Below are positions 1 through 9,110 of a stretch of 64,000 nucleotides of DNA, in pieces. How positions within the stretch are numbered: position 1 is the stretch's first letter; each line of letters opens with the position of its first letter. The notes beneath the pieces were generated by a model. That model saw nothing but the letters and a program-made list of their open reading frames with translations, ran no database searches and was not told where the DNA came from. The translations under genes and the position numbers were made by a program. Origin of the DNA: Planctomycetota bacterium (lineage in GTDB: Bacteria > Planctomycetota > UBA1135); NCBI GenBank assembly GCA_004295085.1, contig SHNF01000018.1:62001-126000 (forward strand), given 5' to 3'.

Positions 1-996
1 GACCCCTCGGGCGCGCTGCTCGGCGAGACGGTGCTGGCCAAGGAAGGCGACGTCCTGCCCGGCCAGATCGAGACCGTGGCCGATTTCGGCACCGGCCCGC
101 ACAACTTCGCCTTCAACAACGCCGGGAGCGCCCTGTACTTCGCGGACCTCAACGGCGACACCACCCTGGACGGCGTCATCTACCTGGACAGCACGATCCT
201 GGCCCAGGAAGGAAGCCCCGGTCCGATACCGGGACGCAACTGGGAGAACCTCTCCAGCCGCCCCATGGACCTCAACAACTTGGGCGGCTTCGTGTTCCGC
301 GGCGACCTGAACGGCGACACGACCACGGACGAGGTGATCGTGCAGAACGGCGCGGTGATCGTGCAGGAAGGCGATTCCCTGCCCGGCATCGCCCCGTTCC
401 GGCTCACCGGCTTCGGCACGGGCCCGCTGCTCATCGACGACGGCGGCAACGTGCTCTGGTTCGGCGACTGGGACGACCCCGACACCACGCGCGACACGGG
501 CCTGTTCTTGAACCGGACTTTGCTGGTCCAGGAAGGGGAGACCCTCATCAACGGCATGCTGCTGGAGTCCCTGTCCAGCACGCAGGACGCGTTCTCGCTG
601 AGCGACAACGGCAAGTGGATCCTGTTCGAGGGCTCGCTGGCCGGCGCCGTCAACGGCGCGTTCCGGGCCAGCTTTCCGCTCACGCTGCTGGAGCCCACGC
701 CGGGGATCGCCGGCCAGGTGAACATCCTCGTGGCGAACAACGCCACGCCCAACGCGGGCGTGCACTTCGCCGGAGGCAGGCTGCCCGGCGCGACGCTGGT
801 CAACTGCGGGGCGGGCACGATCACGCTCGACATGGCCGACCCGCGCCGTCTCGGCCTCTCGTTCGCGGACGCCTTCGGCAGCGCCGGCATCAGCGGCAAC
901 GTGCCGGCCAGCCTCGCGGGCGCCACCATCCTCCTGCAGGCCGTGGACTCGTCCAACTGCGAGGTCAGCAACCTCGTGGTCTACACGCTGCAGTGA
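1..996 (+). CDS. Secreted repeat protein with shared C-terminal module (5' end outside window)
   Basis: The reading frame is open from base 1, so the gene begins upstream and only about 331 C-terminal residues are visible. The visible part contains imperfect repeats of about 60-70 residues with a core like NGDTTxDxVI followed by a QEGDxxPG-type turn, which suggests a beta-propeller or tandem beta-sandwich. From about base 694 the last 100 residues form the module that recurs in other proteins of this window (PGIAGQxN, LDMADP, a paired Cys, and a final C-x-VSN). I do not recognise a catalytic motif. Function is unknown; an extracellular location is inferred from the paralogues in this window that have signal peptides. 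A strong hairpin follows the stop codon. Confidence 0.75.
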   Translation, partial: DPSGALLGETVLAKEGDVLPGQIETVADFGTGPHNFAFNNAGSALYFADLNGDTTLDGVIYLDSTILAQEGSPGPIPGRNWENLSSRPMDLNNLGGFVFRGDLNGDTTTDEVIVQNGAVIVQEGDSLPGIAPFRLTGFGTGPLLIDDGGNVLWFGDWDDPDTTRDTGLFLNRTLLVQEGETLINGMLLESLSSTQDAFSLSDNGKWILFEGSLAGAVNGAFRASFPLTLLEPTPGIAGQVNILVANNATPNAGVHFAGGRLPGATLVNCGAGTITLDMADPRRLGLSFADAFGSAGISGNVPASLAGATILLQAVDSSNCEVSNLVVYTLQ

Positions 997-1005
997 CCGC
1001 AGCGG

Positions 1006-1042
1006 GCGTTCCTGGGAATCCAGCGCGGATTCCCAGGAACGC
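1006..1042. terminator. Bidirectional hairpin between convergent genes
   Basis: A perfect 16-bp inverted repeat (1006-1021 with 1027-1042, loop AGCGC) fills the 56-bp gap between two convergent stop codons. Flanking TGACC (994-998) and GGTCA (1043-1047) add further outer pairing. There is no T-run, so it may act as a rho-assisted or bidirectional barrier rather than a classical intrinsic terminator. Confidence 0.75.
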
Positions 1043-1052
1043 GGTCATTGCG

Positions 1053-1928
1053 CTACAGCTGCACGACGTTGCTGGTGGCGCAGCTCGTCAGGTCGAGCGC
1101 CTGCACGCGCACCACGCCGCAGGCGCCGGATGGCACGTTCACCGGTCCGAGCTGCCCGTTGCCGCCCGGCCCGAGGTTGACCACGCCGCCGAGCGTCGCG
1201 GTGTTGTTCAGGTCCAGCATCGTGCCCGCGCACGGGCGGCCGCCCGGGATCGCGATCGGGCCGCCGGGACCGAGGCAGTAGATGACGGCCGCCTGGCCGT
1301 TGGCCGTTCCGCCGCCCACCTGCGCCGTCATCTGCGCGCCGCAGGTGCCGGTGACGCTGAGCTGCAGGCCGCCGCCCAGCATGTAGGTGTGGAAGCCGAT
1401 GCGCCAGCCGCAGTCGGCGAAGCACCCCGGCCCGAGCAGGTACAGGAAGTTCGGGTACAGCGGCGGATTGGGCGGCGGCACGTAGCTGCCGCCGATGTTC
1501 ATGCCGGTGTCGTTGCCCTGCATTTCGATCACGAACAGATCGCCGGGATTGAGCACGATGTTGGCGGAGGTGGTGTCGAAGAAGTAGGAGTGGTAGCTGG
1601 TCTGCGTCGTGTCGTAGCTGCCGCTCCACACCACCGGCCCGGTGTTCCAGCCTCCGCCCAGCCGCACGCGCACGTCGATGTGCGAGCCGGTCGCGGCGCC
1701 CAGGAACTCCAGCTCGAAGCCCTCCAGGGTGCCGGCTATTCCGGCCTGCACTTCTGCCTGCCAGACCAGGAACGAAGTGCTGCCATTGTACGAGGCGCTC
1801 TGTCCGCCGAGCGCGCCCGCCTCGCTCGTGAACGGGCTCAACTGGTCCAGGGTGCCGGTCTGCGCCAGCGCCGCGGGCGAGGCGAGCACCAGACCCAAAG
1901 TCGCGACGAGGGAAAGGCGAGAGATCAT
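1053..1928 (-). CDS. Secreted protein with shared C-terminal module
   Basis: A 291-residue protein. The start at 1928 gives a normal Sec signal peptide (MISRLSLVATLGLVLASPAALAQ region, cleaved near residue 22) and is preceded by GGAGG at 8 bases. The central 100-170 residues look like an all-beta jelly-roll (many aromatic and Thr/Ser strands, a WxxGSYD segment). From about residue 185 the C-terminal module appears: GTCG, CLGPGGP, PCAGTxLDLN, VPSGACG, VQALD and final CATSN. The cysteines probably form disulfides outside the cytoplasm. No enzymatic motif is visible. The gene is followed by the next leftward gene's convergent hairpin and preceded by a paralogue on the same strand (2009-3079). 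Function unknown. Confidence 0.8.
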   Translation of the reverse strand: MISRLSLVATLGLVLASPAALAQTGTLDQLSPFTSEAGALGGQSASYNGSTSFLVWQAEVQAGIAGTLEGFELEFLGAATGSHIDVRVRLGGGWNTGPVVWSGSYDTTQTSYHSYFFDTTSANIVLNPGDLFVIEMQGNDTGMNIGGSYVPPPNPPLYPNFLYLLGPGCFADCGWRIGFHTYMLGGGLQLSVTGTCGAQMTAQVGGGTANGQAAVIYCLGPGGPIAIPGGRPCAGTMLDLNNTATLGGVVNLGPGGNGQLGPVNVPSGACGVVRVQALDLTSCATSNVVQL

Positions 1929-2008
1929 GGGTAAGCCTCCACAAGGTTCAAGGGACAACGCGGGGGATCAGCACTCTACACCTGCCGTTGCGGGGGTCCC
2001 CTGGGGCA

Positions 2009-3079
2009 CTACTGGACGAGCGCCACGTTGCTGGTGGCGCAGGTGGCGACGTCCAGCGCCTGCACGCGCATGCGCCCGCAGGCGCCGGAAGGCACCGTCC
2101 GCGGCCCGATCCGGGCGTTGCCCAGGCGGCCGGCCTGGCGCACGCCGCCCAGCACCGTGGAGGCGTTGAGGTCCAGCACCGTTCCGGCGCAGGGACCGCG
2201 CAGGATCGTGTGTCCGCCGCCCGGGCCTGTGCAGTGGAAGAAGGCCACGGGCTGGTGCGGCGTCGCGCCGGACACCGTGGCTTCCATGACGCCGCCGCAG
2301 GTGCCGCTGAGGAACAAGGAGAACCCGGAACCGCCGCCGCCGCGGAACTCCAGGCCGCGGATGTCCGGGCCCGGCGCGGAGCCGCCGATGGCCGTCAGCA
2401 CGCCGCTCTGCGGATTCACCAGGTAGAGCGTGTCGCGCATGCCGTACAGAAGCCCGGCGGCGTCGAAGCACAGGGCCTGCACCTCGCTGGCGGAGCCGCC
2501 CACGCTGAAGTTCACGTCCGCGGTGGCCGCGGTCAGCGGATCGATGCGCACCAGCCCGTCGCCGAAGCCGGTGCCGGTGCCGGCGGCCCAGCCGTACAGG
2601 ATGCCGTTGCCGTAGGCCAGGCCCTGCACGCCCCAGGCCCCCATGGCGCCAACCAGCACGCCGGAGGCGGTGGCGGGGTCCAGGGTGTAGAGGTCGTTGG
2701 TGCCGTAGATCGGGGCGCTCAGCACCGAGTCCACGGCATACAGCACGTCGCCGGGACCGAACGCCAGGCCGCGGATGCTCTGCAGCGGCGTGCGGCCGAT
2801 GCACACCAGCGTCCCGGTGCCCAGCTCCAGCCGGTACAGGTCCGACACCGCCAAGGTCAGGTTGTTGGAGGCGGCGTAGATGCGCCCCTGGCTGTCCCGG
2901 GCCATGGCGTTGAGTCCGCCCACGCCGGTGGAGTTCTGGAAGATCGCCTGACCGGTGGCGGGATCCACGGTGAAGAGCTCGCCGAACCAGTTCACCCCGA
3001 TCATTTCCGGAGCCTGCGCGGGAGTGCGCGCCGCCAGGCACAGCAGCGCGATGAAAGGGGTCAGGTGCCAGCGTCGCAT
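2009..3079 (-). CDS. Secreted beta-propeller protein with shared C-terminal module
   Basis: A 356-residue protein starting at 3079 with the signal peptide MRRWHLTPFIALLCLAARTP. Residues about 25-240 contain five or six repeats of roughly 40 residues of the form LYxLDPxTGxxxxxG...IRGLAF, typical of NHL- or DUF4394-like propellers that carry no catalytic residues. The last ~105 residues match the module of the neighbouring gene at 1053-1928 closely (GTCGG, CTGPGGG, PCAGTVLDLN, VPSGACG, VQALD, CATSN), so the two genes share a terminal domain but not the rest. No clear Shine-Dalgarno is seen. Probably an extracellular binding or structural protein; the ligand is unknown. Confidence 0.8.
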   Translation of the reverse strand: MRRWHLTPFIALLCLAARTPAQAPEMIGVNWFGELFTVDPATGQAIFQNSTGVGGLNAMARDSQGRIYAASNNLTLAVSDLYRLELGTGTLVCIGRTPLQSIRGLAFGPGDVLYAVDSVLSAPIYGTNDLYTLDPATASGVLVGAMGAWGVQGLAYGNGILYGWAAGTGTGFGDGLVRIDPLTAATADVNFSVGGSASEVQALCFDAAGLLYGMRDTLYLVNPQSGVLTAIGGSAPGPDIRGLEFRGGGGSGFSLFLSGTCGGVMEATVSGATPHQPVAFFHCTGPGGGHTILRGPCAGTVLDLNASTVLGGVRQAGRLGNARIGPRTVPSGACGRMRVQALDVATCATSNVALVQ

Positions 3080-3205
3080 GGAAGGATGCTCGGGAGTGGT
3101 GGAGCAGGCACGGAGGGCCTTCCCCAATCTACGCCGGGCGGGAAAACACGCTGGCAGGCGCACGACGGCGCCCGGCGGGTCGCGAAAAAGACGGCTACGA
3201 CCCTC

Positions 3206-4489
3206 TCAAACGAGCTTCGTCCTGCCGGGGACGGCGACTTCCGGCGCCGGCAGCGGGCCGAACTTCAGCTCCTTGGGCACCAGCTGCTCCCGCGAGTTGA
3301 GGGCGAAGTCCCAGGTCACTTCCTGGCCGGTGTACGCGGCCATGCGCCCCATGATGGCGGTGAGCGTGCTCTCGGCGATCTGGCGGCCCTCGTTGAGGGG
3401 CTTGCCGGCGCGGATGCTGGCGATCAGGTCGGCGTGCTCCTGCACGTAGGGGTTGGGTGCATCGCCCTCGAAGTGCCAGGGATTCGCGCCGGAGATGGAG
3501 CCCGATGGGTCGGAGACGCCCTTGGTCCCCTGCACGCGCTCGCCCACGCGCCCCGGCGTGCCGTCCTGCTGGCGGCACATGGACAGGACGCGCGCGCCGC
3601 CGGGGTATTCGAACTCGATGGCGAAGTGGTCGTAGATGTGGCCGAACTCGGCCTGCACGCGCGCCGCCCGCCCGCCGACGCCCATGGCCTTCACCGGGTG
3701 GCTGCGCAGCGCCCAGTTCATGACGTCGAGGTTGTGCACGTGCTGCTCCACGATGTGGTCGCCGCTCAGCCAGGTGAAGTACAGCCAGTTGCGGATCTGG
3801 TACTCCATGTCGCTCCACTCGGGCTTGCGGTTCATGTGCCACAGCCCGCCCTGGTTCCAGTAGCACTGGCCGCCCACGATCTCGCCGATGGCGCCGTCGT
3901 GGATGCGCTTCATGGCCTCGAGGTAGGGGAGCTGGTGGCGCCGCTGCGTTCCGGCCACCACGCCCAGCTTCTTCTGCTCCGCCAGCTCCGCGGCCGCGAT
4001 CACGGCGCGCACGCCCGGCGCGTCCGTGGCCACCGGCTTCTCCATGAAAACGTGCTTGCCGCCCTCGATCGCGGCCTGGAAGTGCACCGGGCGGAAGCCG
4101 GGGGCGCTGGCCAGGATCACCAGGTCCACGCCGGCGTCCAGCACCTTGCGGTAGGAGTCGAAGCCGGCGAAGCATGTGTCGTCGCTGAACTTGCAGGCCT
4201 CCGGGATCTCCTGGAGCAGGTTGCGGCGGCAGTCGTTGACGCGGTCCTGGAACACGTCGCCCAGGGCCACGATCTCGACGCCCTCGGCGGCCTCCACCGC
4301 GTTCACCGCGGCGCCGGTGCCGCGCCCGCCGCAGCCGATCAGCCCGACGCGGATGCGGTCGGCGCCGGCGGTACGGGCGGCGCGGGCGGCGAAGGCGGGC
4401 GCCGCCAGCAGGCCGGCGCTGCCGGCCGAGGCCTTCAGGAAGTCGCGTCGGGAAGCGGCGCGCGCCGAGCGGGGGGGGAGAGAGGACAT
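3206..4489 (-). CDS. Tat-exported Gfo/Idh/MocA family oxidoreductase
   Basis: A 427-residue protein. The N-terminus carries a twin-arginine signal (SRRDFLKASAGSAGLLAAPA), so it is predicted to be folded with cofactor before export. A Rossmann nucleotide-binding motif (GLIGCGGRGTG) begins near residue 48, and the family EKP motif (EKPVATD) near residue 150 marks the dinucleotide/substrate domain junction. The C-terminal alpha/beta domain contains conserved HNLDVMNWAL and NQGGLWH segments. The family uses NAD(P) to oxidise or reduce sugars and cyclitols. Planctomycetes encode many exported members, which are thought to act on sugars in the periplasm; the substrate cannot be read from the sequence. 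It is divergently transcribed from the M2 peptidase gene across a 69-bp gap. Confidence 0.9.
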   Translation of the reverse strand: MSSLPPRSARAASRRDFLKASAGSAGLLAAPAFAARAARTAGADRIRVGLIGCGGRGTGAAVNAVEAAEGVEIVALGDVFQDRVNDCRRNLLQEIPEACKFSDDTCFAGFDSYRKVLDAGVDLVILASAPGFRPVHFQAAIEGGKHVFMEKPVATDAPGVRAVIAAAELAEQKKLGVVAGTQRRHQLPYLEAMKRIHDGAIGEIVGGQCYWNQGGLWHMNRKPEWSDMEYQIRNWLYFTWLSGDHIVEQHVHNLDVMNWALRSHPVKAMGVGGRAARVQAEFGHIYDHFAIEFEYPGGARVLSMCRQQDGTPGRVGERVQGTKGVSDPSGSISGANPWHFEGDAPNPYVQEHADLIASIRAGKPLNEGRQIAESTLTAIMGRMAAYTGQEVTWDFALNSREQLVPKELKFGPLPAPEVAVPGRTKLV

Positions 4490-4558
4490 GGCATTGCGTT
4501 ATAAGGGCAGCCTCCGAGCGCGTGTTTAGTCTGTCGCCGCCCCAGGAGCGCAAACCCC

Positions 4559-6382
4559 ATGTCGCGATCCGCCCTCTGCCTGCTGGCCCTGCTCGCTGCC
4601 ACCGCCTGCGCCGAGAACCCGCCGGCCGGCGGTGGTCCACCGGCCAACGAGGCGCAGCGCCAGGCCGCCGACTTCCTGGCCCGCTACAACGCGGAGTACC
4701 AGCGCCTGCAGGCGGCCTGGAACGAGGCGGAGTGGGCCGCGCTCACCCGTATCGTGGAGGGCGACGACAGCCGCGTGCAGGCGGCGCAGGCGGCGCGCCG
4801 GGCCTACACCGACTTCACGGGCGCGGCGGCCAACATCGACACGGCCAGCCGGCTGCTGGCGCAGGACAGCGAGCGCCTGCAGCCGCTGCAGATCCGCCAG
4901 CTCGAGCGCGTCCTGTACTGGGCGGCCGCCAATCCGGAGACCGCCAAGGACCTGGTGGCGCAGCTCATCGCCAAGGAAGGGCCGCACATCCAGAAGCTGT
5001 ACGCCTTCGAGTTCCAGGTCAACGGCCAGCCGATGACGCCCAACGAGATCGACGAGAAGCTGCGCACCAGCACGGACCTGGCCGAGCGCAAGGCGGTGTG
5101 GGAGGCTTCCAAGGAAGTCGGGCCGCCGCTGAAGGACGGGCTGGCCGAGCTGCGGGACCTGCGCAACGGCGTGGTGCAGCCGCTCGGGTACCGCAACTTC
5201 TGGGCGTACCAGGTCTCGGATTACGGCATGACCGTGGCCGAGATGCAGGCCATGCTGGACCGGATCCAGCGCGAGCTGCGGCCGCTGTACCGCGAGCTGC
5301 ACACCTGGGCGCGCTACGAGCTGGCCCGCCGCTACGGCCAGCCCGTGCCGGACCTGATCCCGGCGCACTGGCTGCCCAACCGCTGGGCCCAGGACTGGAG
5401 CGCGCTGGTGCAAGTGGAAGGCGCCAATCTGGACGCCGCCCTGGAGAACAAGAGCGCCGAGTGGCTGGTGCGCCAGGGCGAGGACTTCTACGTCTCCATG
5501 GGCTTCGAGCAGCTCCCCGCCAGCTTCTGGAGCAAGTCCTCGCTGTACCCGGTGCCCAAGGACGCCGGGTACAAGAAGAACACGCACGCATCGGCCTGGC
5601 ACATCGACCTGGACCACGACGTGCGCTCGCTCATGAGCGTGGAGCCGAACGCCGAGTGGTACGAGACCGTGCACCACGAGCTGGGGCACGTCTATTACTA
5701 CCTGAGCTACGCGCGGCCGGCGGTGCCGGTCCTGTGCCGCGACGGCGCCAACCGCGCCTTCCACGAGGGCGTGGGCTCGCTGATGGGCATGGCGGCCATG
5801 CAGCAGCCGTTCCTGGAGCGGCGCGGCGTGCTGCCGCGCGGGACCCACGTGGACGCGATGCAGCTGCTCCTGCGCGAGGCCCTGAGCCAGGTCGTGTTCA
5901 TCCCGTTCAGCGCCGGCACCATGTCCGGCTTCGAGCGCGCGCTGTACGCCGAGAACCTGAGCAAGGACCGGTTCAACTCCCGCTGGTGGGAGCTGGCGGC
6001 GCACTACCAGGGCGTCAACCCGCCGGAGCGCCGCGGCGAGCAGTACGCGGACGGTCTGAGCAAGACCCACATCCACGACGACGCCGGCCAGTACTACGAC
6101 TATGCCCTGAGCTACATCATCCTGATGCAGCTCCACGACCACATCGCCCGCGAGATCCTGCACCAGGATCCGCACGCCACCAACTACTACGGCCGCAGGG
6201 ACGTGGGCGAATTCCTGCGCTCCATCCTCGAGCCGGGCGGCACGGTGCACTGGCAGGACGTGCTCCGGCAGGCCACCGGCAGCGACATCTCCGCCGAGCC
6301 CATGCTGCGCTACTTCGAGCCGCTCATGGCCTGGCTCAAGGAGCAGAACCGGGGTCGCACCTACACCTTGCCCGAGATCTAG
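4559..6382 (+). CDS. M2 family (ACE-like) dipeptidyl carboxypeptidase lipoprotein
   Basis: A 607-residue protein beginning with a lipoprotein signal peptide and lipobox (LLAATAC, lipidated Cys near residue 18), so it is predicted to be membrane-anchored and extracytoplasmic. The zinc site is intact: H373-E374-L-G-H377, and third ligand E403 in AFHEGVG. The surrounding VLCRDGANRAFHEGVG matches the GANPGFHEAIG block of angiotensin-converting enzyme. Length is that of one ACE catalytic domain. The family removes C-terminal dipeptides from oligopeptides, so the likely role is scavenging or processing of peptides outside the cell. AGGAG lies 12 bases before the ATG. The gene ends before a GC-rich hairpin. 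Confidence 0.92.
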   Translation: MSRSALCLLALLAATACAENPPAGGGPPANEAQRQAADFLARYNAEYQRLQAAWNEAEWAALTRIVEGDDSRVQAAQAARRAYTDFTGAAANIDTASRLLAQDSERLQPLQIRQLERVLYWAAANPETAKDLVAQLIAKEGPHIQKLYAFEFQVNGQPMTPNEIDEKLRTSTDLAERKAVWEASKEVGPPLKDGLAELRDLRNGVVQPLGYRNFWAYQVSDYGMTVAEMQAMLDRIQRELRPLYRELHTWARYELARRYGQPVPDLIPAHWLPNRWAQDWSALVQVEGANLDAALENKSAEWLVRQGEDFYVSMGFEQLPASFWSKSSLYPVPKDAGYKKNTHASAWHIDLDHDVRSLMSVEPNAEWYETVHHELGHVYYYLSYARPAVPVLCRDGANRAFHEGVGSLMGMAAMQQPFLERRGVLPRGTHVDAMQLLLREALSQVVFIPFSAGTMSGFERALYAENLSKDRFNSRWWELAAHYQGVNPPERRGEQYADGLSKTHIHDDAGQYYDYALSYIILMQLHDHIAREILHQDPHATNYYGRRDVGEFLRSILEPGGTVHWQDVLRQATGSDISAEPMLRYFEPLMAWLKEQNRGRTYTLPEI

Positions 6383-6399
6383 CCTGCAGCGGCGCCGCG

Positions 6400-6421
6400 C
6401 GCGGCCCTGGACAAGGCCGCG
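6400..6421 (+). terminator. GC hairpin after the M2 peptidase gene
   Basis: Inverted repeat CGCGGCC / GGCCGCG (6400-6406 and 6415-6421, 8-base loop) 18 bases after the stop codon. No T-run follows directly, so termination is only probable. Confidence 0.4.
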
Positions 6422-6524
6422 GGAGCAGTGAGAGGATGCGTTTTGCGCCTTGACGGCGCACCCCCCGCGCGCACGCCGGCAACGCGTGGCGCTAGCCTCG
6501 GCACCTTCTTGTCCCGGTTCCCCC

Positions 6525-8117
6525 ATGCGATTTGCATCCGCAGCGCTGTCCGCCTCCTCGGCCCTCCTCCTGTGCGCGGGCCTGGCGTCCGCCCAGACGT
6601 ATCAGGGCTACTGGGAGCCGCCCTTCGACCATGACCTGGCGGGATTCACCATCCCCCCGCCCGGCGACGAGTTCGTGTCGGTGCACATGGCGCTGATCCC
6701 CAAGGGCCCCAACCGCGGCAAGGTGCTGGTCTGGGACCGGCACGACAATCAGCCCAAGGGCTCCTGGATCCAGCGCTGGTCGGTGGCCGACGTGGCGGTC
6801 ACTCCGCCCGTGTTCCAGAACGGCAACCTGACGCTGCCCAGCGCCAAGGGCGACCTGTTCTGCGCCGGCCACACGTGGACCTGCGACGGCGACCTGTTCG
6901 TGACCGGGGGCACCACGTTCTACCGCGAGCATCACGAGGACTTCCGCGGCGGCGTGCTGACGTACATCTACGAGCCGGACCTGGGCAGCATGGGCGAGTG
7001 GATCCGCATGCAGGATTCCAAGGAGGCGCGCTGGTACCCGACGACCACGGTGCTGGGCAACGACCAGATCATCAACGCCGGCGGCACCGACGACGGCTAC
7101 GTGGACAACTACGAGGTCTTCGATCCGCACGCGCGCACCTGGCTGACATTCAACGGCAGCCGCCTGCTGGACGGCCCGCCCCGCCCGTACACGCGCTTCG
7201 GCTGGTATCCGCGCCTGTTCCTGCTGTCGTCGGGCCAGGTGTTCCTGGCCGGCATGTGGGGAGTTTCGGCGCGGCTGGACCACGAGAACGCCCCGGGCGT
7301 GTGGGAGCTGATGGACGACGGCGAGTACTTCCGCTACGTGTACAACACGGCGGTGCTGGTGCCCAACCTGGAGCCGCGCTACGAGGACGCAGTGCTGCGG
7401 CTGGGCGGCGACGCCTTCGACGTCGGCGCCATCGGCTATGGACCCACCAACGTCGTGGAGTACTGCGCCGCCGGCGCCGCGGCGGCGCCGGCCTGGAACT
7501 GGAAGAAGGCGCCGCCCCTGCGGCGCGGCCGCATGCACGCCAACGCCGTGGTCCTTCCGGACGGGAGCCTGCTCGTCATCGGCGGGCGCCTCAACTCGAG
7601 CGACGTCTTTCCGGGCCTGTTCACGCGCGTGCCGGAGCTGCTGCACCCGGAGGTGGGCGTGTGGCAGGACCAGCCCAACGCCGCGTCGCCGCGCGACTAC
7701 CACTCGACCGCGGCCCTGCTCCCCGACGGCCGCGTGATCTCCGCGGGCGGAGAAGCCGCGCTGTGGGACTACCAGGTGTTCGTGCCGCACTACCTGGCGG
7801 ACGGTCTGCCGCGTCCGGTGCTGCACCCGCTGGCGTCGGAGGACATGGGCTACGGCCAGGTCTGCACCTTCCAGCACGACGTCATGCCGGCGGGCACGAA
7901 AGTGCAGAAGGCGGTGCTGGTACGGCCGGCGTCCATCACCCACCACACCGATTTCGACGCACGCTACGTCGCGCTGAAGGTCCTCGGGCAGGACAGCGGC
8001 AGCATCACCGTGGTCACGCCGAGCGGCAGCCGGCGGGCGCCGCGGGGCTACTACATGCTGTTCCTGGTCAGCAACCAGGGCGTTCCCTCGGAGGCCGGCT
8101 GGGTGCGTTTGCAGTAA
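6525..8117 (+). CDS. Secreted copper-radical oxidase, glyoxal/galactose oxidase-like
   Basis: A 530-residue protein with a Sec signal peptide (ASSALLLCAGLASAQ); the start at 6525 is chosen because it sits directly before it. A seven-bladed Kelch-type propeller is followed by a DUF1929 E-set domain. Residues expected for a mononuclear copper centre with a Tyr-Cys cross-linked radical are all in place: C113 in LFCAGH, Y171 in RWYPTTT, Y392-H393 in RDYHSTAALLPDGR, and H473 (or H474) in SITHH. The family oxidises aldehydes or primary alcohols with O2, giving H2O2. The segment VHMALIPKGPNRGKVLVWD is shared with the paralogue at 51696-53537. Substrate unknown. Confidence 0.88.
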   Translation: MRFASAALSASSALLLCAGLASAQTYQGYWEPPFDHDLAGFTIPPPGDEFVSVHMALIPKGPNRGKVLVWDRHDNQPKGSWIQRWSVADVAVTPPVFQNGNLTLPSAKGDLFCAGHTWTCDGDLFVTGGTTFYREHHEDFRGGVLTYIYEPDLGSMGEWIRMQDSKEARWYPTTTVLGNDQIINAGGTDDGYVDNYEVFDPHARTWLTFNGSRLLDGPPRPYTRFGWYPRLFLLSSGQVFLAGMWGVSARLDHENAPGVWELMDDGEYFRYVYNTAVLVPNLEPRYEDAVLRLGGDAFDVGAIGYGPTNVVEYCAAGAAAAPAWNWKKAPPLRRGRMHANAVVLPDGSLLVIGGRLNSSDVFPGLFTRVPELLHPEVGVWQDQPNAASPRDYHSTAALLPDGRVISAGGEAALWDYQVFVPHYLADGLPRPVLHPLASEDMGYGQVCTFQHDVMPAGTKVQKAVLVRPASITHHTDFDARYVALKVLGQDSGSITVVTPSGSRRAPRGYYMLFLVSNQGVPSEAGWVRLQ

Positions 8118-8184
8118 GCGCCCGGCCGGCCGGAGAGGCGGGGAGGCGCGGCGGCGCCGCCCCGGGAGTGCGCGGGTCCTGCGG

Positions 8185-9006
8185 CTACGGGCAGTAGCGG
8201 TTCTTCTGCGCGTTCATGCTCGAGAAGTGGTTCTGGCCGCTGCAGGAGTCCGCGGAGTTGTGGAAGATGCCGAAGTACGACGGCGACAGCACCGAGCGCA
8301 TGGTGCACACCTGGCAGCAGTGCTGCAGCGTATATGTATGGCCCACCTCGTGCTCGGTGATGTTCGCTTCCAGGTTCGAGTAGCGCTTGACCAGGGCCCT
8401 CGGCAGCCCGACATAGGCGATGCCGATCGCGGAGCCCTGCGTCGGGTCGGCGCTGTACGCGATCATCATGCACTGGCCGGCCAGGCCTCCGCCCTCGGCG
8501 TAGGCCTCGTCCAGCAGCCGGCTGATGGTGTTGCTGTCCTTGGAGTCCCAAGTGTAGTAGGAGTTGGGCACCAGGTCGATGCCCCAGTTGGCGTGCATGG
8601 CGTTGTCCGCGCTCTCCACGATGCCGGAGATGGTGGATTGCCAGCCCGAGCCGTAAGCCGCACGCCATTCCTCGTCGCCCGGGTGGTGCGTGCGCACGCT
8701 GGCGCGGATCGAACCGCCGGGGCCTCGTTGCGGGCGCAGGAAGCGGTTGAGCCTGCGCTCGGCTTCCGCGGTGAAGAGCTCCTCCGGGGTCAGCTCGCGG
8801 TCGATCTGGAACGAGCGGCCGCGCACGTCGGTGAAGAGCTCCTGCGCGAACTCGGCGTCCCAGGCGGCGAAGTCGGGGTAGTCCGCCGGATCCGGCAGCA
8901 CCTTCCAGATGCGGCCGTGGCTGTCGACGAAGGGGCCGCCGTTGTCGTTCTGGGCCAAGCCAGGCGCGCAAAGAACGGCCAGTCCAAGGGCTCCAAGGAG
9001 TTTCAT
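8185..9006 (-). CDS. Secreted metzincin-type zinc metalloprotease
   Basis: A 273-residue protein starting at 9006 with signal peptide MKLLGALGLAVLCAPGLAQ. The extended zinc motif HEVGHTYTLQH (residues 219-229, HExxHxxxxxH) gives three His ligands and the catalytic Glu of metzincins; the downstream CTMRSVLS (about residue 237) fits the Met-turn. Several Cys near the site (CC, C, and two near the C-terminus) suggest disulfides and secretion. Residues 25-110 resemble a short propeptide. The MMIAYSADP segment fits the reprolysin/M12-like fold. It is convergent with the copper oxidase gene. Likely a secreted endopeptidase; substrate unknown. Confidence 0.85.
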   Translation of the reverse strand: MKLLGALGLAVLCAPGLAQNDNGGPFVDSHGRIWKVLPDPADYPDFAAWDAEFAQELFTDVRGRSFQIDRELTPEELFTAEAERRLNRFLRPQRGPGGSIRASVRTHHPGDEEWRAAYGSGWQSTISGIVESADNAMHANWGIDLVPNSYYTWDSKDSNTISRLLDEAYAEGGGLAGQCMMIAYSADPTQGSAIGIAYVGLPRALVKRYSNLEANITEHEVGHTYTLQHCCQVCTMRSVLSPSYFGIFHNSADSCSGQNHFSSMNAQKNRYCP

Positions 9007-9110
9007 GAGAGCATGTTCCTCAAGGGGGATCGGGTTCGTTGAACCCAGGGGGGCGATCACTATACGCCGCCCCGACGCGGGCAGGCGCCGGGCGATGGAA
9101 CAATCCCGGC

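Noticed and set aside
1988..4504. 838-codon open frame on the + strand
   Set aside because: Runs opposite three supported leftward genes (1053-4489 region), has no recognisable domain and low-complexity composition.
8150..8161. GGCGGCGCCGCC palindrome between convergent genes
   Set aside because: It has no loop and such runs are common by chance at this GC content.
9039..9110. Upstream ATG extension of the carboxylesterase gene
   Set aside because: The added residues resemble no family N-terminus and would overlap the promoter region of the divergent protease gene.
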